64,000 bases of DNA from Candidatus Gastranaerophilales bacterium (GCA_944324905.1 CALUYB010000001.1:124001-188000); one strand, 5' to 3'. Positions 24,305-33,999 are shown, numbered from the stretch's first letter. Made by a program: numbers and translations. Notes: generated by a model not told the origin, from the letters alone.

Positions 24305-25278
24305 ATATAGTTGAACTGCCAGCTTTTATTGATATGCACGTCCACTTTAGAGAACCGGGGTATGAGTACAAAGAAACCATTGAAACTGGTCTAAATGCCG
24401 CACTAAAAGGCGGATTTTGTGCAGTTTGCGCTATGCCTAATACAAATCCGGTTTGCGATAACATTGAAACGCTAAATTATATTATTGAAAAATCAAAAGG
24501 GCACAAATGCAAGCTGTATCCGGTTTGTGCGGTTACAAAAAACTTAAATACAAATGAATTAGTTGATTTTGAGGCACTTGCAAACGCAGGTGCCGTTGCT
24601 TTTTCTAACGATGGTTTGCCGATTTTAAATCACAGCGTTTTTTATAATGCCCTAAAAAATGAGAAATTAATTCTCTCGCACCTTGAAGATGAAACTCGTG
24701 AAGCCATTTGGCAAATTCAAATATTTGAAGAACTTGTGCGCGAAGGCTTTTTGCCACGTCTGCATTTTTGCCATATTTCAAAAAAATCTACCCTTGAAGC
24801 AATAAAATCTGCAAAAGCTCGCGGTTTAAAAATAACTTGCGAGAGTGCACCGCATTATTTCACTTTTACAAGGCAAAATGTTACAGATACCGGCGTTTTT
24901 AAGATGAATCCGCCACTGGGTGAAGAATATGACAGGCTGGCAGTTATTGAAGCGATAAATGACGGTACAGTTGATGTTATCTCAACAGACCACGCTCCGC
25001 ATGGAAATGATGAAAAAACTTTGCCTTATGATAAATCACCAAACGGCATAACAGGGCTTGAAACCTCTTTTTCGCTGACTTATGCGCAATTTGGCTTGCA
25101 AAAAACGCTTGATTTAATGTCAAATAATCCTGCAAAAATTTTAGGAATTGAAATAAAACAGAAAAATAAGTTTGATTTAGATAAAACTTACACTGTGCAT
25201 GGGGCGGAATTTGCCTCTAAATGCAAGGTTACACCTTATGAAAATATGATTTTAAAAGGAGTTAAAATTGATGATTAA
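24301..25278 (+). CDS. pyrC: Dihydroorotase, N-terminally short (325 aa)
   Basis: It cyclises carbamoyl aspartate to dihydroorotate. The metal and substrate motifs are present: DMHVHFREPG, AFSNDG, LSHLED, HFCHISKKS, SAPHYF and STDHAPHG. It is about 100 residues shorter than usual type I enzymes: the N-terminal beta-sandwich strands before DMHVH are almost absent (11 residues instead of about 50). The 4-nt overlap with pyrB fixes the start. It is followed by the second pyrF. Confidence 0.93.
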   Translation: MNIVELPAFIDMHVHFREPGYEYKETIETGLNAALKGGFCAVCAMPNTNPVCDNIETLNYIIEKSKGHKCKLYPVCAVTKNLNTNELVDFEALANAGAVAFSNDGLPILNHSVFYNALKNEKLILSHLEDETREAIWQIQIFEELVREGFLPRLHFCHISKKSTLEAIKSAKARGLKITCESAPHYFTFTRQNVTDTGVFKMNPPLGEEYDRLAVIEAINDGTVDVISTDHAPHGNDEKTLPYDKSPNGITGLETSFSLTYAQFGLQKTLDLMSNNPAKILGIEIKQKNKFDLDKTYTVHGAEFASKCKVTPYENMILKGVKIDD

Positions 25279-26002
25279 TGAAAAAATAAAAGAAAAAATT
25301 GTTTTAGCGCTTGATGTTGAAACCTTTGTTGAGGCAAAAAATTTAGTAGATGAACTATCCCCTTATGTGGGTACTTTTAAAGTCGGATTGCAACTATACA
25401 CAGGCTTTGGCAATGAAATTATTGACTATATTAAAAATAAAAATTCAAATTTCTTTTTGGATGTTAAATTAATGGATATTCCAAATACTGTTAAAAAGGC
25501 AAGTGAAAATATTGTTGCTCGTGGTGCAAATTTCTATAATGTCCATGCTTTGGGCGGGCTTGAGATGATGAAACAATCAAAAGAAGGCGCACTTTTAGCT
25601 GCACAAAAAACAGGTAAAAAACCACCTATAATCCTTGCTGTAACTGTCCTAACAAGTATTTCTCAGGAAGTTTTAAACGATGAAATTGAAATAAATAAAG
25701 AAGTAAAGACCCTTGCAATTACACTTGCAAAATTGGCAAAAAAAGCAGGACTTGATGGCGTTGTAGCCTCAGTCCATGAACTAAAAGCCATAAAAGAAGC
25801 TTGCGGTGCGGATTTTAAAGTTTTATGCCCCGGAATAAGACCCTCTTGGAGTCTAAAGGATGATCAAAAACGAATTGCAACACCAAAAATTGCAATTGAG
25901 AATGGCGCAGATTACCTTGTAATAGGTAGAGCAGTGACTGCGGCGCAAAACAGAGTCGAAGCTATGGAAAAAATTTATGAAGAAATAGGAGAAATTCTAT
26001 AA
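25271..26002 (+). CDS. pyrF: Orotidine 5'-phosphate decarboxylase, second copy (243 aa)
   Basis: This is the pyrimidine-operon copy. The catalytic segment is LDVKLMDIPNT, with CPGIRPSW and DYLVIGRAV. The ATG at 25271 has AAGGAG about 9 nt upstream (inside pyrC), and the start overlaps the pyrC stop. It is clearly homologous to the copy at 3012 along its whole length but well diverged, so this is an old duplication or an acquisition rather than a recent copy. Confidence 0.94.
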   Translation: MINEKIKEKIVLALDVETFVEAKNLVDELSPYVGTFKVGLQLYTGFGNEIIDYIKNKNSNFFLDVKLMDIPNTVKKASENIVARGANFYNVHALGGLEMMKQSKEGALLAAQKTGKKPPIILAVTVLTSISQEVLNDEIEINKEVKTLAITLAKLAKKAGLDGVVASVHELKAIKEACGADFKVLCPGIRPSWSLKDDQKRIATPKIAIENGADYLVIGRAVTAAQNRVEAMEKIYEEIGEIL

Positions 26003-27090
26003 TGGCAACATTAATACTGGAAGATGGAACAGTAATGAGCGTGAAGTCCTTTGGGGCTGTGCGCGAAGTCTTTGGCGAAATCGTTTTTAACACCTCTATG
26101 GCAGGTTATCAGGAAATTATAACCGATCCCAGCTATGCCAATCAAATAATAGTAATGACTTATCCTGAAATTGGCAACTATGGCATTAATAAAGACGATT
26201 TTGAATCACTAAATCCTGCTCTTAAGGCATTAATTGTAAAAGAATACTGCAAAAATGAATCCCATTACAAAAGTGAAAAATCCTTAGGTGATTACTTGAA
26301 AGAGAGAAATGTTGCAGGGATTGAATGTGCCGACACAAGAACACTAACTAAAAAAATCCGCGAAGCAGGGACTATGAACTGCTTTATAAGTCCGCGCGAT
26401 TTATCTGAATATGAAATAAAACAAAAAATTGAAGAAACAAAAAACTATAAACCAAACCCCGATGTGGTATATGATGTAACAACACGTGCAGTCTATGTGC
26501 GTGGCGAAGGAAACCCTATAAAACTTGCTTTTATTGACTATGGCGCAAAATATGGCATTGTAAAAAGCCTATTTAACCGCGGTTGTGAAGTCAAGGTTTA
26601 CCCTGCAAATGTAAATGCCGAGTCAATTTTAAATGGTGATTTTGATGCGGTGTTTTTATCAAACGGCCCCGGAGATCCGCAAGATTGTAAGGTCGAAATA
26701 GAAACAATAAAAAATTTAATTGGCAAACTGCCGATTTTTGGTATTTGTCTTGGTTATCAGCTTTTAGCAATTGTGTCGGGCGCAAAAACTTATAAATTAA
26801 AATACGGGCACAGAGGGGGAAACCACCCTGTAATAAATCTTTTAACAAATAAAGTTATGATGTCATCGCAAAATCACGGTTATGCGGTAGATATAAACAC
26901 TTTAAGCGACATTATGACACCAACGTACAAAAATCTTAATGACGACACTTTAGAAGGTTTTAAAATTGACTCTTTAAAAATCCACGCGGTGCAGTTTCAC
27001 CCTGAAGCAGCCCCCGGGCCAAATGACGCGTCAGTTATTTTTGATGAGTGGGTTGAGTTGATGAAAGAATATAAAAAAGCGAGGGTGTAA
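26002..27090 (+). CDS. carA: Carbamoyl-phosphate synthase small subunit (362 aa)
   Basis: This glutamine amidotransferase subunit delivers ammonia to CarB. The N-terminal domain (about 1-150) is CarA-specific (FNTSMAGYQEIITDPSY). The class I GATase domain carries the nucleophile Cys in GICLGYQLLAI and the His/Glu pair in QFHPEAAPGP. It overlaps pyrF and carB by one base each. Confidence 0.96.
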   Translation: MATLILEDGTVMSVKSFGAVREVFGEIVFNTSMAGYQEIITDPSYANQIIVMTYPEIGNYGINKDDFESLNPALKALIVKEYCKNESHYKSEKSLGDYLKERNVAGIECADTRTLTKKIREAGTMNCFISPRDLSEYEIKQKIEETKNYKPNPDVVYDVTTRAVYVRGEGNPIKLAFIDYGAKYGIVKSLFNRGCEVKVYPANVNAESILNGDFDAVFLSNGPGDPQDCKVEIETIKNLIGKLPIFGICLGYQLLAIVSGAKTYKLKYGHRGGNHPVINLLTNKVMMSSQNHGYAVDINTLSDIMTPTYKNLNDDTLEGFKIDSLKIHAVQFHPEAAPGPNDASVIFDEWVELMKEYKKARV

Positions 27091-30000
27091 TGAAAGATAA
27101 TTCAATAAAAAAAGTTCTTGTAATAGGCTCAGGACCTATTGTAATCGGGCAGGCGGCTGAGTTTGACTATGCGGGCGTGCAGGCATGTCGGGCACTAAAG
27201 GAGGAAGGTATTGAAGTTGTGCTTGTAAACTCAAACCCCGCAACAATTATGACAGATGAACACATTGCGGACAAGGTTTATATAGAGCCTCTGACAGTTG
27301 ATATGCTGACAAAAATCATTGAAAAAGAACGTCCGCAAGGTCTTATGGCATCTTTAGGCGGTCAAACGGGGCTAAATCTGGCTTGTGAATTAAATGACAA
27401 TGGTGTGCTTGAAAAATATAACGTAAAAGTTTTAGGTACAAATATTGACTCTATTAAAAAGGCAGAGGACAGAGAATTATTCAAAAATTTAATGAATGAA
27501 ATAGGCGAGCCCATTCCTGATAGTGAAATTGTTTCAAGCTATGAGGAAGCTTTGGAGTTTGCAAATAAAATCGGTTTTCCTATAATCATTCGCCCTGCAT
27601 TTACCTTGGGCGGTGCAGGCGGCGGTATAGCGCACAATGAAAAAGAATACGAGGAAATAGTTCACTCGGGCTTAACCCAATCTCCCATAAATCAAGTGCT
27701 TGTCGAAAAATCAATCGCAGGCTTTAAAGAGGTTGAATACGAGGTTATGAGGGATTCTAACGACACTTGTATTATCATTTGTAACATGGAAAACATTGAC
27801 CCGATTGGTATTCACACAGGCGACAGCTTTGTTGTTGCACCCTCTCAAACCCTTACAAATAACGAGTATCAAATGCTAAGGTCGTCTGCAATAAAAATAA
27901 TTCGCGCACTAAAAATCGAAGGCGGCTGCAATGTTCAATTTGCCCTTGATACAAAGTCGAATCAATATTATGTTATCGAGGTAAACCCGCGTGTATCAAG
28001 GTCATCCGCTCTTGCTTCAAAAGCTACGGGCTACCCGATTGCAAAAATTACGACAAAAATTGCAATAGGTTACAATTTGCATGAAATTAAAAACTCTGTT
28101 ACAGGCAAAACCGTTGCAGCGTTTGAACCTGCGCTTGATTACGTTGTTGTTAAAATTCCAAAATGGCCCTTTGATAAATTTGCAACGGGCGATAGGATTT
28201 TAGGAACTAAAATGAAAGCTACGGGCGAGGTTATGGCAATTGGCAGAACTTTTTGCTCGGGCTTTAAAAAGGCGATAACTTCTCTTGAAGGCAAAAAAAC
28301 AGGGCTTTTGCACTATAAATTTGAAAATATGTCACTTGAACAACTTTTAGAAGAACTCCATATTCAAGACGACAGAAGGATTTTCAGACTGGCGGAAGCT
28401 CTCTCTCGCGGTGTTGAAGTTGATGAGCTGAATAAAATTACAAAAATTGACAAATGGTTTATTAATAAAATTAAAGACATTACAAATGTCGAGCGCGAGC
28501 TTGAAGTTAAGCCGCTTGATTTTGAACTGTACAAAAAAGCAAAAGAGTTTGGGTTTTTAGATTCTGAGATTTGTGCTTACGCAAATGTTGAACAGCAAAC
28601 CCTTGATAATTTTAATCTTGAGGCGTCTTTTAGAATTGTTGACACTTGCGCAGGCGAGTTTCGTGCCTCAACTCCTTATTTTTACTCGACATATTGTGAA
28701 GAATGTGAGCTTGAGGAATACAAAAAAGAAAAAATTGACAAAAAAGGCAACGCGCTTAAAAAAGAAAATGTTGTTGTGCTTGGTTCAGGCCCAATTAGAA
28801 TAGGGCAAGGGATTGAATTTGACTACTGTTCAGTGCATGCAAGCTGGGCGTTGAATGAAAACGGTTATGAATCTGTTATGGTAAATTCAAACCCTGAAAC
28901 GCTTTCGACAGATTTCGATGTTGCAACAAGGCTTTATTTTGAGCCAATGAATGTCGAAAACGTAATGAATATAATTAAAAAGGAAAATCCAAAGGGCGTT
29001 ATGGTGCAATTTGGCGGGCAAACAGCAATTAACCTTGCGCCAAAGCTTGCAAAATATGGTGTAAAAATCCTTGGAACGTCCTTAGAAAGTATTGACGCGG
29101 TTGAAGACAGGAAAGTTTTTGAAAAACTTTTAAAAGACTTAAAAATACCTCAGCCTAAGGGTAGAGGGGTAAGAAGTGCGCAAGAGGCGCTTGAAACAAC
29201 ACGCGAGCTTGGATACCCCGTTTTGGTGCGCCCATCTTACGTTATTGGCGGACGTGGCATGCAGGTTGTATATAACGATGATGAGCTTTTAACCTACATT
29301 AATCAAGCTTTGCAATTCTCAAGCGAACACCCTGTTTTAATTGACCAGTATATTGAGGGTCTAGAGGTTGAACTGGACGCTGTGTCTGACGGCAAAGACA
29401 TTCTTGTACCGGGGATTTGTGAACACATAGAGCGAGCCGGTGTTCACAGTGGTGATTCTATGAGCATATATCCTTCAAGAAATATAAGCCGCAAAAACGA
29501 GCGAAAACTTGTAAATTATGCACGTGCAATAGCTAAAAAGCTTAATATTAAAGGCTTAATGAATATTCAATTTATCATAAAAGACGATGTTGTTTATGTA
29601 ATTGAAGTTAACCCGAGAGCCTCAAGAACTGTGCCTATTATGTCTAAAGTTACAGGCATTCCCATGGTAAAAATGGCAATTAATGCGGCTCTTGGCAAGT
29701 CAATTCGCTCTTTTGGCTTTGGCACAGGGCTTTATAGAAAAACAAATCTTGTATGCGTTAAAATGCCTGTGTTCTCTTTCCAAAAATTAAACAGAATTGA
29801 CCCTGCGCTTGCGCCTGAAATGAAGTCTACAGGCGAAGTTTTAGGAGTTGATACAAACTTTAAACGCGCGCTTTTAAAGTCTTTTATAGCGGCAGGTTAC
29901 AAGTTTGGCGGTAAAAAACAAAGAGTGCTTGTATCGCTTAACGACCATTACAAAAAGCCTGCACTAAAGATTGTAAAAAGGCTTTTCTCGCAAGGCTTTT

Positions 30001-30332
30001 TCATTATGGCAACTTGGGGAACGCACAAATTTCTTGAGCAAAACGGCGTGCCTTCAAAAATGATTGAAAAATTTATGATTGATAAACTCCAAAAACGTAT
30101 GAAAAACGGGCGTTTGAGCTTTATTATAAACACTCCGACTTTGGGTAAAAATTCTCAAACAAGCGGTTTTCAAATAAGGACGATAGCTGAAATGTACGGC
30201 GTACCTTGCTTTACATCAATTGATACGGCAAGAGCCTACCTAAGAGCTTACCGCACATTTGATAAAAAAGTAAATCTTGATGTAGATACAATTACTAATT
30301 ACCGCAAAAAGAAACTTTTTGGAATTTTTTAA
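27090..30332 (+). CDS. carB: Carbamoyl-phosphate synthase large subunit (1080 aa)
   Basis: It makes carbamoyl phosphate from bicarbonate, ammonia and two ATP. Two homologous ATP-grasp halves are visible (VLVIGSGPIVIGQAAEFDY at the N-terminus and VVLGSGPIRIGQGIEFDY near residue 567). A C-terminal MGS-like allosteric domain (about 940-1080) follows. Full length. It is the last gene of the pyr operon and is followed by a strong terminator. Confidence 0.97.
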   Translation: MKDNSIKKVLVIGSGPIVIGQAAEFDYAGVQACRALKEEGIEVVLVNSNPATIMTDEHIADKVYIEPLTVDMLTKIIEKERPQGLMASLGGQTGLNLACELNDNGVLEKYNVKVLGTNIDSIKKAEDRELFKNLMNEIGEPIPDSEIVSSYEEALEFANKIGFPIIIRPAFTLGGAGGGIAHNEKEYEEIVHSGLTQSPINQVLVEKSIAGFKEVEYEVMRDSNDTCIIICNMENIDPIGIHTGDSFVVAPSQTLTNNEYQMLRSSAIKIIRALKIEGGCNVQFALDTKSNQYYVIEVNPRVSRSSALASKATGYPIAKITTKIAIGYNLHEIKNSVTGKTVAAFEPALDYVVVKIPKWPFDKFATGDRILGTKMKATGEVMAIGRTFCSGFKKAITSLEGKKTGLLHYKFENMSLEQLLEELHIQDDRRIFRLAEALSRGVEVDELNKITKIDKWFINKIKDITNVERELEVKPLDFELYKKAKEFGFLDSEICAYANVEQQTLDNFNLEASFRIVDTCAGEFRASTPYFYSTYCEECELEEYKKEKIDKKGNALKKENVVVLGSGPIRIGQGIEFDYCSVHASWALNENGYESVMVNSNPETLSTDFDVATRLYFEPMNVENVMNIIKKENPKGVMVQFGGQTAINLAPKLAKYGVKILGTSLESIDAVEDRKVFEKLLKDLKIPQPKGRGVRSAQEALETTRELGYPVLVRPSYVIGGRGMQVVYNDDELLTYINQALQFSSEHPVLIDQYIEGLEVELDAVSDGKDILVPGICEHIERAGVHSGDSMSIYPSRNISRKNERKLVNYARAIAKKLNIKGLMNIQFIIKDDVVYVIEVNPRASRTVPIMSKVTGIPMVKMAINAALGKSIRSFGFGTGLYRKTNLVCVKMPVFSFQKLNRIDPALAPEMKSTGEVLGVDTNFKRALLKSFIAAGYKFGGKKQRVLVSLNDHYKKPALKIVKRLFSQGFFIMATWGTHKFLEQNGVPSKMIEKFMIDKLQKRMKNGRLSFIINTPTLGKNSQTSGFQIRTIAEMYGVPCFTSIDTARAYLRAYRTFDKKVNLDVDTITNYRKKKLFGIF

Positions 30333-30356
30333 AACCGCAAACACGATAAAATAAAA

Positions 30357-30383
30357 GGCGCAAAGTTAATTTGCGCCTGTTTT
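30357..30383 (+). terminator. Terminator of the pyr operon
   Basis: The perfect 8-bp stem GGCGCAAA / TTTGCGCC (30357-30364 / 30370-30377), loop GTTAA, is followed by TGTTTT. It lies 24 bp past the carB stop. Confidence 0.85.
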
Positions 30384-30388
30384 CCATC

Positions 30389-30607
30389 TTATTCTTCTAT
30401 AATTTGTTGCATTTCTATATCGGGTTTTCCCAACACTCTCACTAATTCAAGCACAGCAGCCTTCATTTGGCATTTTTGCGAGGAATTATTGAAAAAATCT
30501 GTATAAAAACAGCCTTCGCAATTACAGCCTCTCTTATAGCATTCCATTGCCGTTGTAGTCCATCTTCTCACAGCAACTGCACGCCCAAAATCTCTACTTT
30601 TCAGCAC
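30389..30607 (-). CDS. Small Cys-rich conserved-looking protein (72 aa)
   Basis: The GTG at 30607 has GGGGG 7 nt upstream and is preferred to an in-frame TTG at 30640. Residues about 20-40 hold a tight Cys cluster (CYKRGCNCEGCFY) with another Cys at QKCQMKAA, suggesting a metal site. The rest is basic and helical (AVLELVRVLGKP). I believe related short proteins occur in gut Firmicutes and Gastranaerophilales, but I know no function. It converges on the carB terminator. Confidence 0.65.
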   Translation of the reverse strand: MLKSRDFGRAVAVRRWTTTAMECYKRGCNCEGCFYTDFFNNSSQKCQMKAAVLELVRVLGKPDIEMQQIIEE

Positions 30608-30640
30608 GTTAAATCCCCCAAATAATCTCTGTCCGCACAA

Positions 30641-31013
30641 ACCTTACAACCTCAAAAGGCTTGCCTGTATTGAATTTAATATTATTATAACGCCTAAGAG
30701 CGTTTAATCAAGCGAATTTGGTGTAAATATTACGCTTTATTACAAAGTTGCAATGGCTTACATGGCGCGCCTTTAGCGAGTCTTAACCACCTCTATGGCG
30801 CGTTAGGTCATGCTTTCCATGATTGCACCCATGTAAAACTCATGCGCGGTGCATGATTTCATGGTTTTTAAGTGTAAAAAGTAATATTAAGAAGTGTAAA
30901 TATTTGACAAATTGGAAAAAAAATCATGCCAAATCTGTAAAGAAACCATAATTTTAGGAAATTTTTTAATTATTTTGTTTTTATATTATATATAGAACAT
31001 GAAGGAGAATATG
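30641..31013. other. Gene-free stretch with a GC-richer, hairpin-dense core
   Basis: No gene is seen. Positions about 30750-30862 are richer in GC than the flanks and contain GGCGCGCC and several CATG-centred hairpins, for example TCATGC-GCGGT-GCATGA followed by TTTCATGGTTTTT. The rest is AT-rich. A TTGACA (30904-30909) has no good -10 partner. It might hold a small structured RNA. Confidence 0.4.
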
Positions 31014-32201
31014 ATGATAAATTCAGTTTCAAATATCACGGTTTATGACAGAAAATATTTAAACGAAAACAGAATTACTCAGCAGCAAGAACAAGATAGT
31101 AGTAATTTTAGCGCTTGGCTTAATGACGAAGATAAAGTATGCACGGACGGTTTAGATGATGGCAAGCTTTCTTTTAGCGAGGCTTTGGGAAGTTTCGGAA
31201 AAGGGCTGGCAGGTATAGTTAAAACTGCAATTAATCATCCTGTTGTTACTATAGCAACAGTTGCTGCTGGTACTGTGCTTACAGTTGCTACTGGAGGAGC
31301 TGCTCTACCAGTCATGGTTGCTGCTGGTGCTACTATGGGCGGTGTCCAAATTGGCTATGGTGCGTACAAGGCTGTAACTGCTGAAACGGATGCAGAAGCC
31401 AAGCAAGCATTTGAAACCATTGGTAATGGTACATTTGCACTTGCAACCTCTGCACTTGGTGCAAAAACTGCATTAAATACTGCCTCAAATGCAGGCGTAT
31501 CAGGCACTTCTACCGATGGAGGAATTTTAAAATCTTTGATAGGATGTTTTAAATCTACTCCTGAAGCTTTGAAAACATGTGGAGCAAATATAAAAGGAAA
31601 TGTTTTAACTTGGACGACAGGAAATATACATGCTAATTCAAACATACTGAGGAGTGAACAAGTTAAATATATGAGCAAACCAAATGAAGCCCAAGCATAT
31701 AGATTTAACCCTAACGGAACGGAAACAGATATTTTGAATAATAACCCAGGGGTATTTAAAGGACAAGACGGCAACTATTATGTTGCAAATAAATGGAATC
31801 CTGATTCTCCACATTTGATTAATACAAATAAAGAACAAATGATAATGATGTATGGCCCTGATGATATGGCTGTATGTGATGCTGAAATATTTAGCGGCTC
31901 ATATGTTGACACGGCAGCTTTTAAATCTAGTGGGGCTTTAAATTATCAAAATCCTGCAAAGCTTGAATATAGCCAAATTGTTAATGTAACAAAACAAGCT
32001 CCAGGTTCTTTTAAAAGTGTTCTAACAGGAACAAAAGTGCAGACACTGGAAGGCGTACAAACTGTTAACGATGGTCAAGTTATTGCGATTGACCATGCAG
32101 GGAACCCTTATGTTACACCTGCTTCTAATATAGCTAAGAGAAATGTGCCATTAGAAGGATATGAAGAATTGTTTGGAAGATTAACAGTCCAAAACAAGTA
32201 G
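31014..32201 (+). CDS. Protein with EF-hand-like N-terminus and Gly/Ala-rich hydrophobic core (395 aa)
   Basis: The ATG at 31014 follows AAGGAG by 6 nt; ATGs at 30999 and 31011 are too close to that site or precede it. Residues about 30-50 resemble a calcium-binding loop (LDDGKLSFSEAL). Residues about 68-115 are a hydrophobic Gly/Ala/Val hairpin that could insert in a membrane. The remainder is polar and may be a separate domain (VNDGQVIAIDHAGNPY). There is no signal peptide. No family is recognised. An effector-like role is possible but unsupported. Confidence 0.75.
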   Translation: MINSVSNITVYDRKYLNENRITQQQEQDSSNFSAWLNDEDKVCTDGLDDGKLSFSEALGSFGKGLAGIVKTAINHPVVTIATVAAGTVLTVATGGAALPVMVAAGATMGGVQIGYGAYKAVTAETDAEAKQAFETIGNGTFALATSALGAKTALNTASNAGVSGTSTDGGILKSLIGCFKSTPEALKTCGANIKGNVLTWTTGNIHANSNILRSEQVKYMSKPNEAQAYRFNPNGTETDILNNNPGVFKGQDGNYYVANKWNPDSPHLINTNKEQMIMMYGPDDMAVCDAEIFSGSYVDTAAFKSSGALNYQNPAKLEYSQIVNVTKQAPGSFKSVLTGTKVQTLEGVQTVNDGQVIAIDHAGNPYVTPASNIAKRNVPLEGYEELFGRLTVQNK

Positions 32202-32422
32202 AGCTATTTGCAATTTTAAAAGCTTTTAAACTATTTAAAAATACTCGCATTGTTTATGTTGTGACTGTTTTGTTTATTTTTTCTTGCTTTAAGCAATGCT
32301 AAGAGATCATTAATATTTCAAGTAAACAGGATTTAATTGTGCAAAAATTTATACAAAATACTATAAGGATATTTCAGTGTATAGTCGCCATGTTTGTTAT
32401 TAAAATGTTATAAAATGATAAT

Positions 32423-32450
32423 AAAAAGCGGGCTAATTAGCCCGCTTTTT
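32423..32450. terminator. Perfect bidirectional terminator
   Basis: The 12-bp perfect stem AAAAAGCGGGCT / AGCCCGCTTTTT has an AATT loop, with A/T runs on both sides. It terminates the 31014 gene (about 220 bp of otherwise featureless 3' sequence) and the minus-strand RHH gene at 32479. Confidence 0.85.
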
Positions 32451-32478
32451 AAATCTCCTCCATAAATCCGTAGCCTTT

Positions 32479-32667
32479 TTAATCAAGCAATGCTTCAAGG
32501 ATTGCTGCATTTTTAGATGCAAATGAATTTTCTCTAATTTTTGTACGTTGGATGTAAGTTCTCAATGCCTCACGAATAAGTTCACTGCGTGAGCGGTTTT
32601 CTGTGTCTGCTACTTGGTCGATTTCGTCTAAAAATTTTTCGGGCATTGAAATAAGTACTCTTGCCAT
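32479..32667 (-). CDS. Ribbon-helix-helix (CopG-like) DNA-binding protein (62 aa)
   Basis: The pattern RVLISMPEKFLDEIDQVAD (beta strand and helix 1) followed by RSRSELIREALRTYI (helix 2) is a classic RHH fold. AAGGAG lies 9 nt before the ATG. RHH proteins are often antitoxins, but no toxin-sized frame adjoins it: the next genes are dxr upstream (promoter-separated) and a terminator downstream. It is more likely a free-standing regulator. Confidence 0.88.
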   Translation of the reverse strand: MARVLISMPEKFLDEIDQVADTENRSRSELIREALRTYIQRTKIRENSFASKNAAILEALLD

Positions 32668-32834
32668 TGTTTTTTCTCCTTTAAAATATTTTTCTCTAAT
32701 TCTCTTTTTGTGGGGGATTTACTGTTTTGTGCTCTCGTACTTATATAAAAAATATATTTCTTGAAAAATTGACTAAAAAGGATATATTTTGTATATTTTA
32801 TGTTACATAACTTAACAAAAATCCCCAAAGTCCG

Positions 32835-33962
32835 CTATGAACTGTATTTTTTTCTTATTTCATTATCAATTTCAAAAATGTCATCAAGTGAAAGATTATA
32901 AATTATATTATGCTCGCAAAGTGCCTTTTCAACGGTTTTTTCAATATCTAAAAAGCTTATTTTACCTGTTAAAAAGTCATTAACGGCAACTTCATTTGCT
33001 GCATTCAAGACGATAGGCGCGCTTCCGCCTTTTTTGCCTGCGTCATATGCCATTTGCAAACAGCGAAATTTTTTAAAATCAGGTTTTTCAAATGTCATAG
33101 ATTGACCAAACAAGCTAAAACCATCGGTTTTAATACCTTTTTGACGCTTTGGATAAGTAAGCGCATACTGAATTGGGATGTGCATAGAGGGAAAGCCTAC
33201 TTGCGCAAGCATTGAGCCGTCTATGAACTCTACAAACGAGTGTACAAGGCTTTGCGGATGAATTACAACTTTAATGTCATCATAATCCATATTAAACAAG
33301 TGGTGTGCTTCGATGACCTCTAAGCCTTTATTCATAAGGGTTGCGCTATCTATTGTAATTTTCCTTCCCATATGCCAACGTGGGTGTTTTAGTGCTTCAA
33401 GCGCATTTGATTTTTCCATCTCCTCGCGCGTTTTGTTTAAAAAAGGCCCGCCTGAGGCTGTTATTATAAGTCTGTAGGCGTCGTTATTTTTATCGCCTAA
33501 GCACTGTAAAATTGCCGAATGCTCAGAATCCACAGGCAAAATTTTAACCCCGTTTTCGCGCGCTTTTTTCATTACAATATCCCCTGCCATAACAAGGGTT
33601 TCTTTGTTTGCAAGTGCGATGTCAATTTTATTTTCAATCGCCCTAAGCGTAGGTTTTAAGCCAATTTTGCCTGATGTGGCTACAAGAATAATGTCATTTT
33701 TTGTATCAGAACAAATCTCCATTAAACCGTCTAATCCCCAAAGTACTTCAAGATTAGGGAATTTTGACTTTATAAACTTAACATCTTCCTCTCTTTGCAC
33801 GTTTACGCGCTTGGGGTGGTATTTTTCAATTTGCTGCGCCAAAAGTTGCACATTTTTACCTGCAGCCAGCGCTAAAACTTCATATTCTTTAAGGTAATCC
33901 AGCACTTCAAGAGTTTGAGTGCCTATAGAACCTGTTGAACCTAACAAAGTAATCTTTTTCAT
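32835..33962 (-). CDS. dxr: 1-deoxy-D-xylulose 5-phosphate reductoisomerase (375 aa)
   Basis: This is the second step of the MEP isoprenoid pathway and the fosmidomycin target. The NADPH site LLGSTGSIGTQTLE, NKETLVMAG, PVDSEHSAI, TASGGPF and HPRWHMGRKITIDSATLMNK segments are all present. Length is slightly short of the usual about 390 but complete. A perfect TATAAT ends 6 nt before the ATG (33974-33969), predicting a leaderless message. Confidence 0.96.
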   Translation of the reverse strand: MKKITLLGSTGSIGTQTLEVLDYLKEYEVLALAAGKNVQLLAQQIEKYHPKRVNVQREEDVKFIKSKFPNLEVLWGLDGLMEICSDTKNDIILVATSGKIGLKPTLRAIENKIDIALANKETLVMAGDIVMKKARENGVKILPVDSEHSAILQCLGDKNNDAYRLIITASGGPFLNKTREEMEKSNALEALKHPRWHMGRKITIDSATLMNKGLEVIEAHHLFNMDYDDIKVVIHPQSLVHSFVEFIDGSMLAQVGFPSMHIPIQYALTYPKRQKGIKTDGFSLFGQSMTFEKPDFKKFRCLQMAYDAGKKGGSAPIVLNAANEVAVNDFLTGKISFLDIEKTVEKALCEHNIIYNLSLDDIFEIDNEIRKKYSS

Positions 33963-33999
33963 AATGCCATTATATTAAAAAAAGGGTTTAAAACAAACT

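Noticed and set aside
32479-32667. Toxin-antitoxin module based on the RHH protein
   Set aside because: No small toxin-like gene adjoins it; the neighbours are a terminator and the dxr gene.
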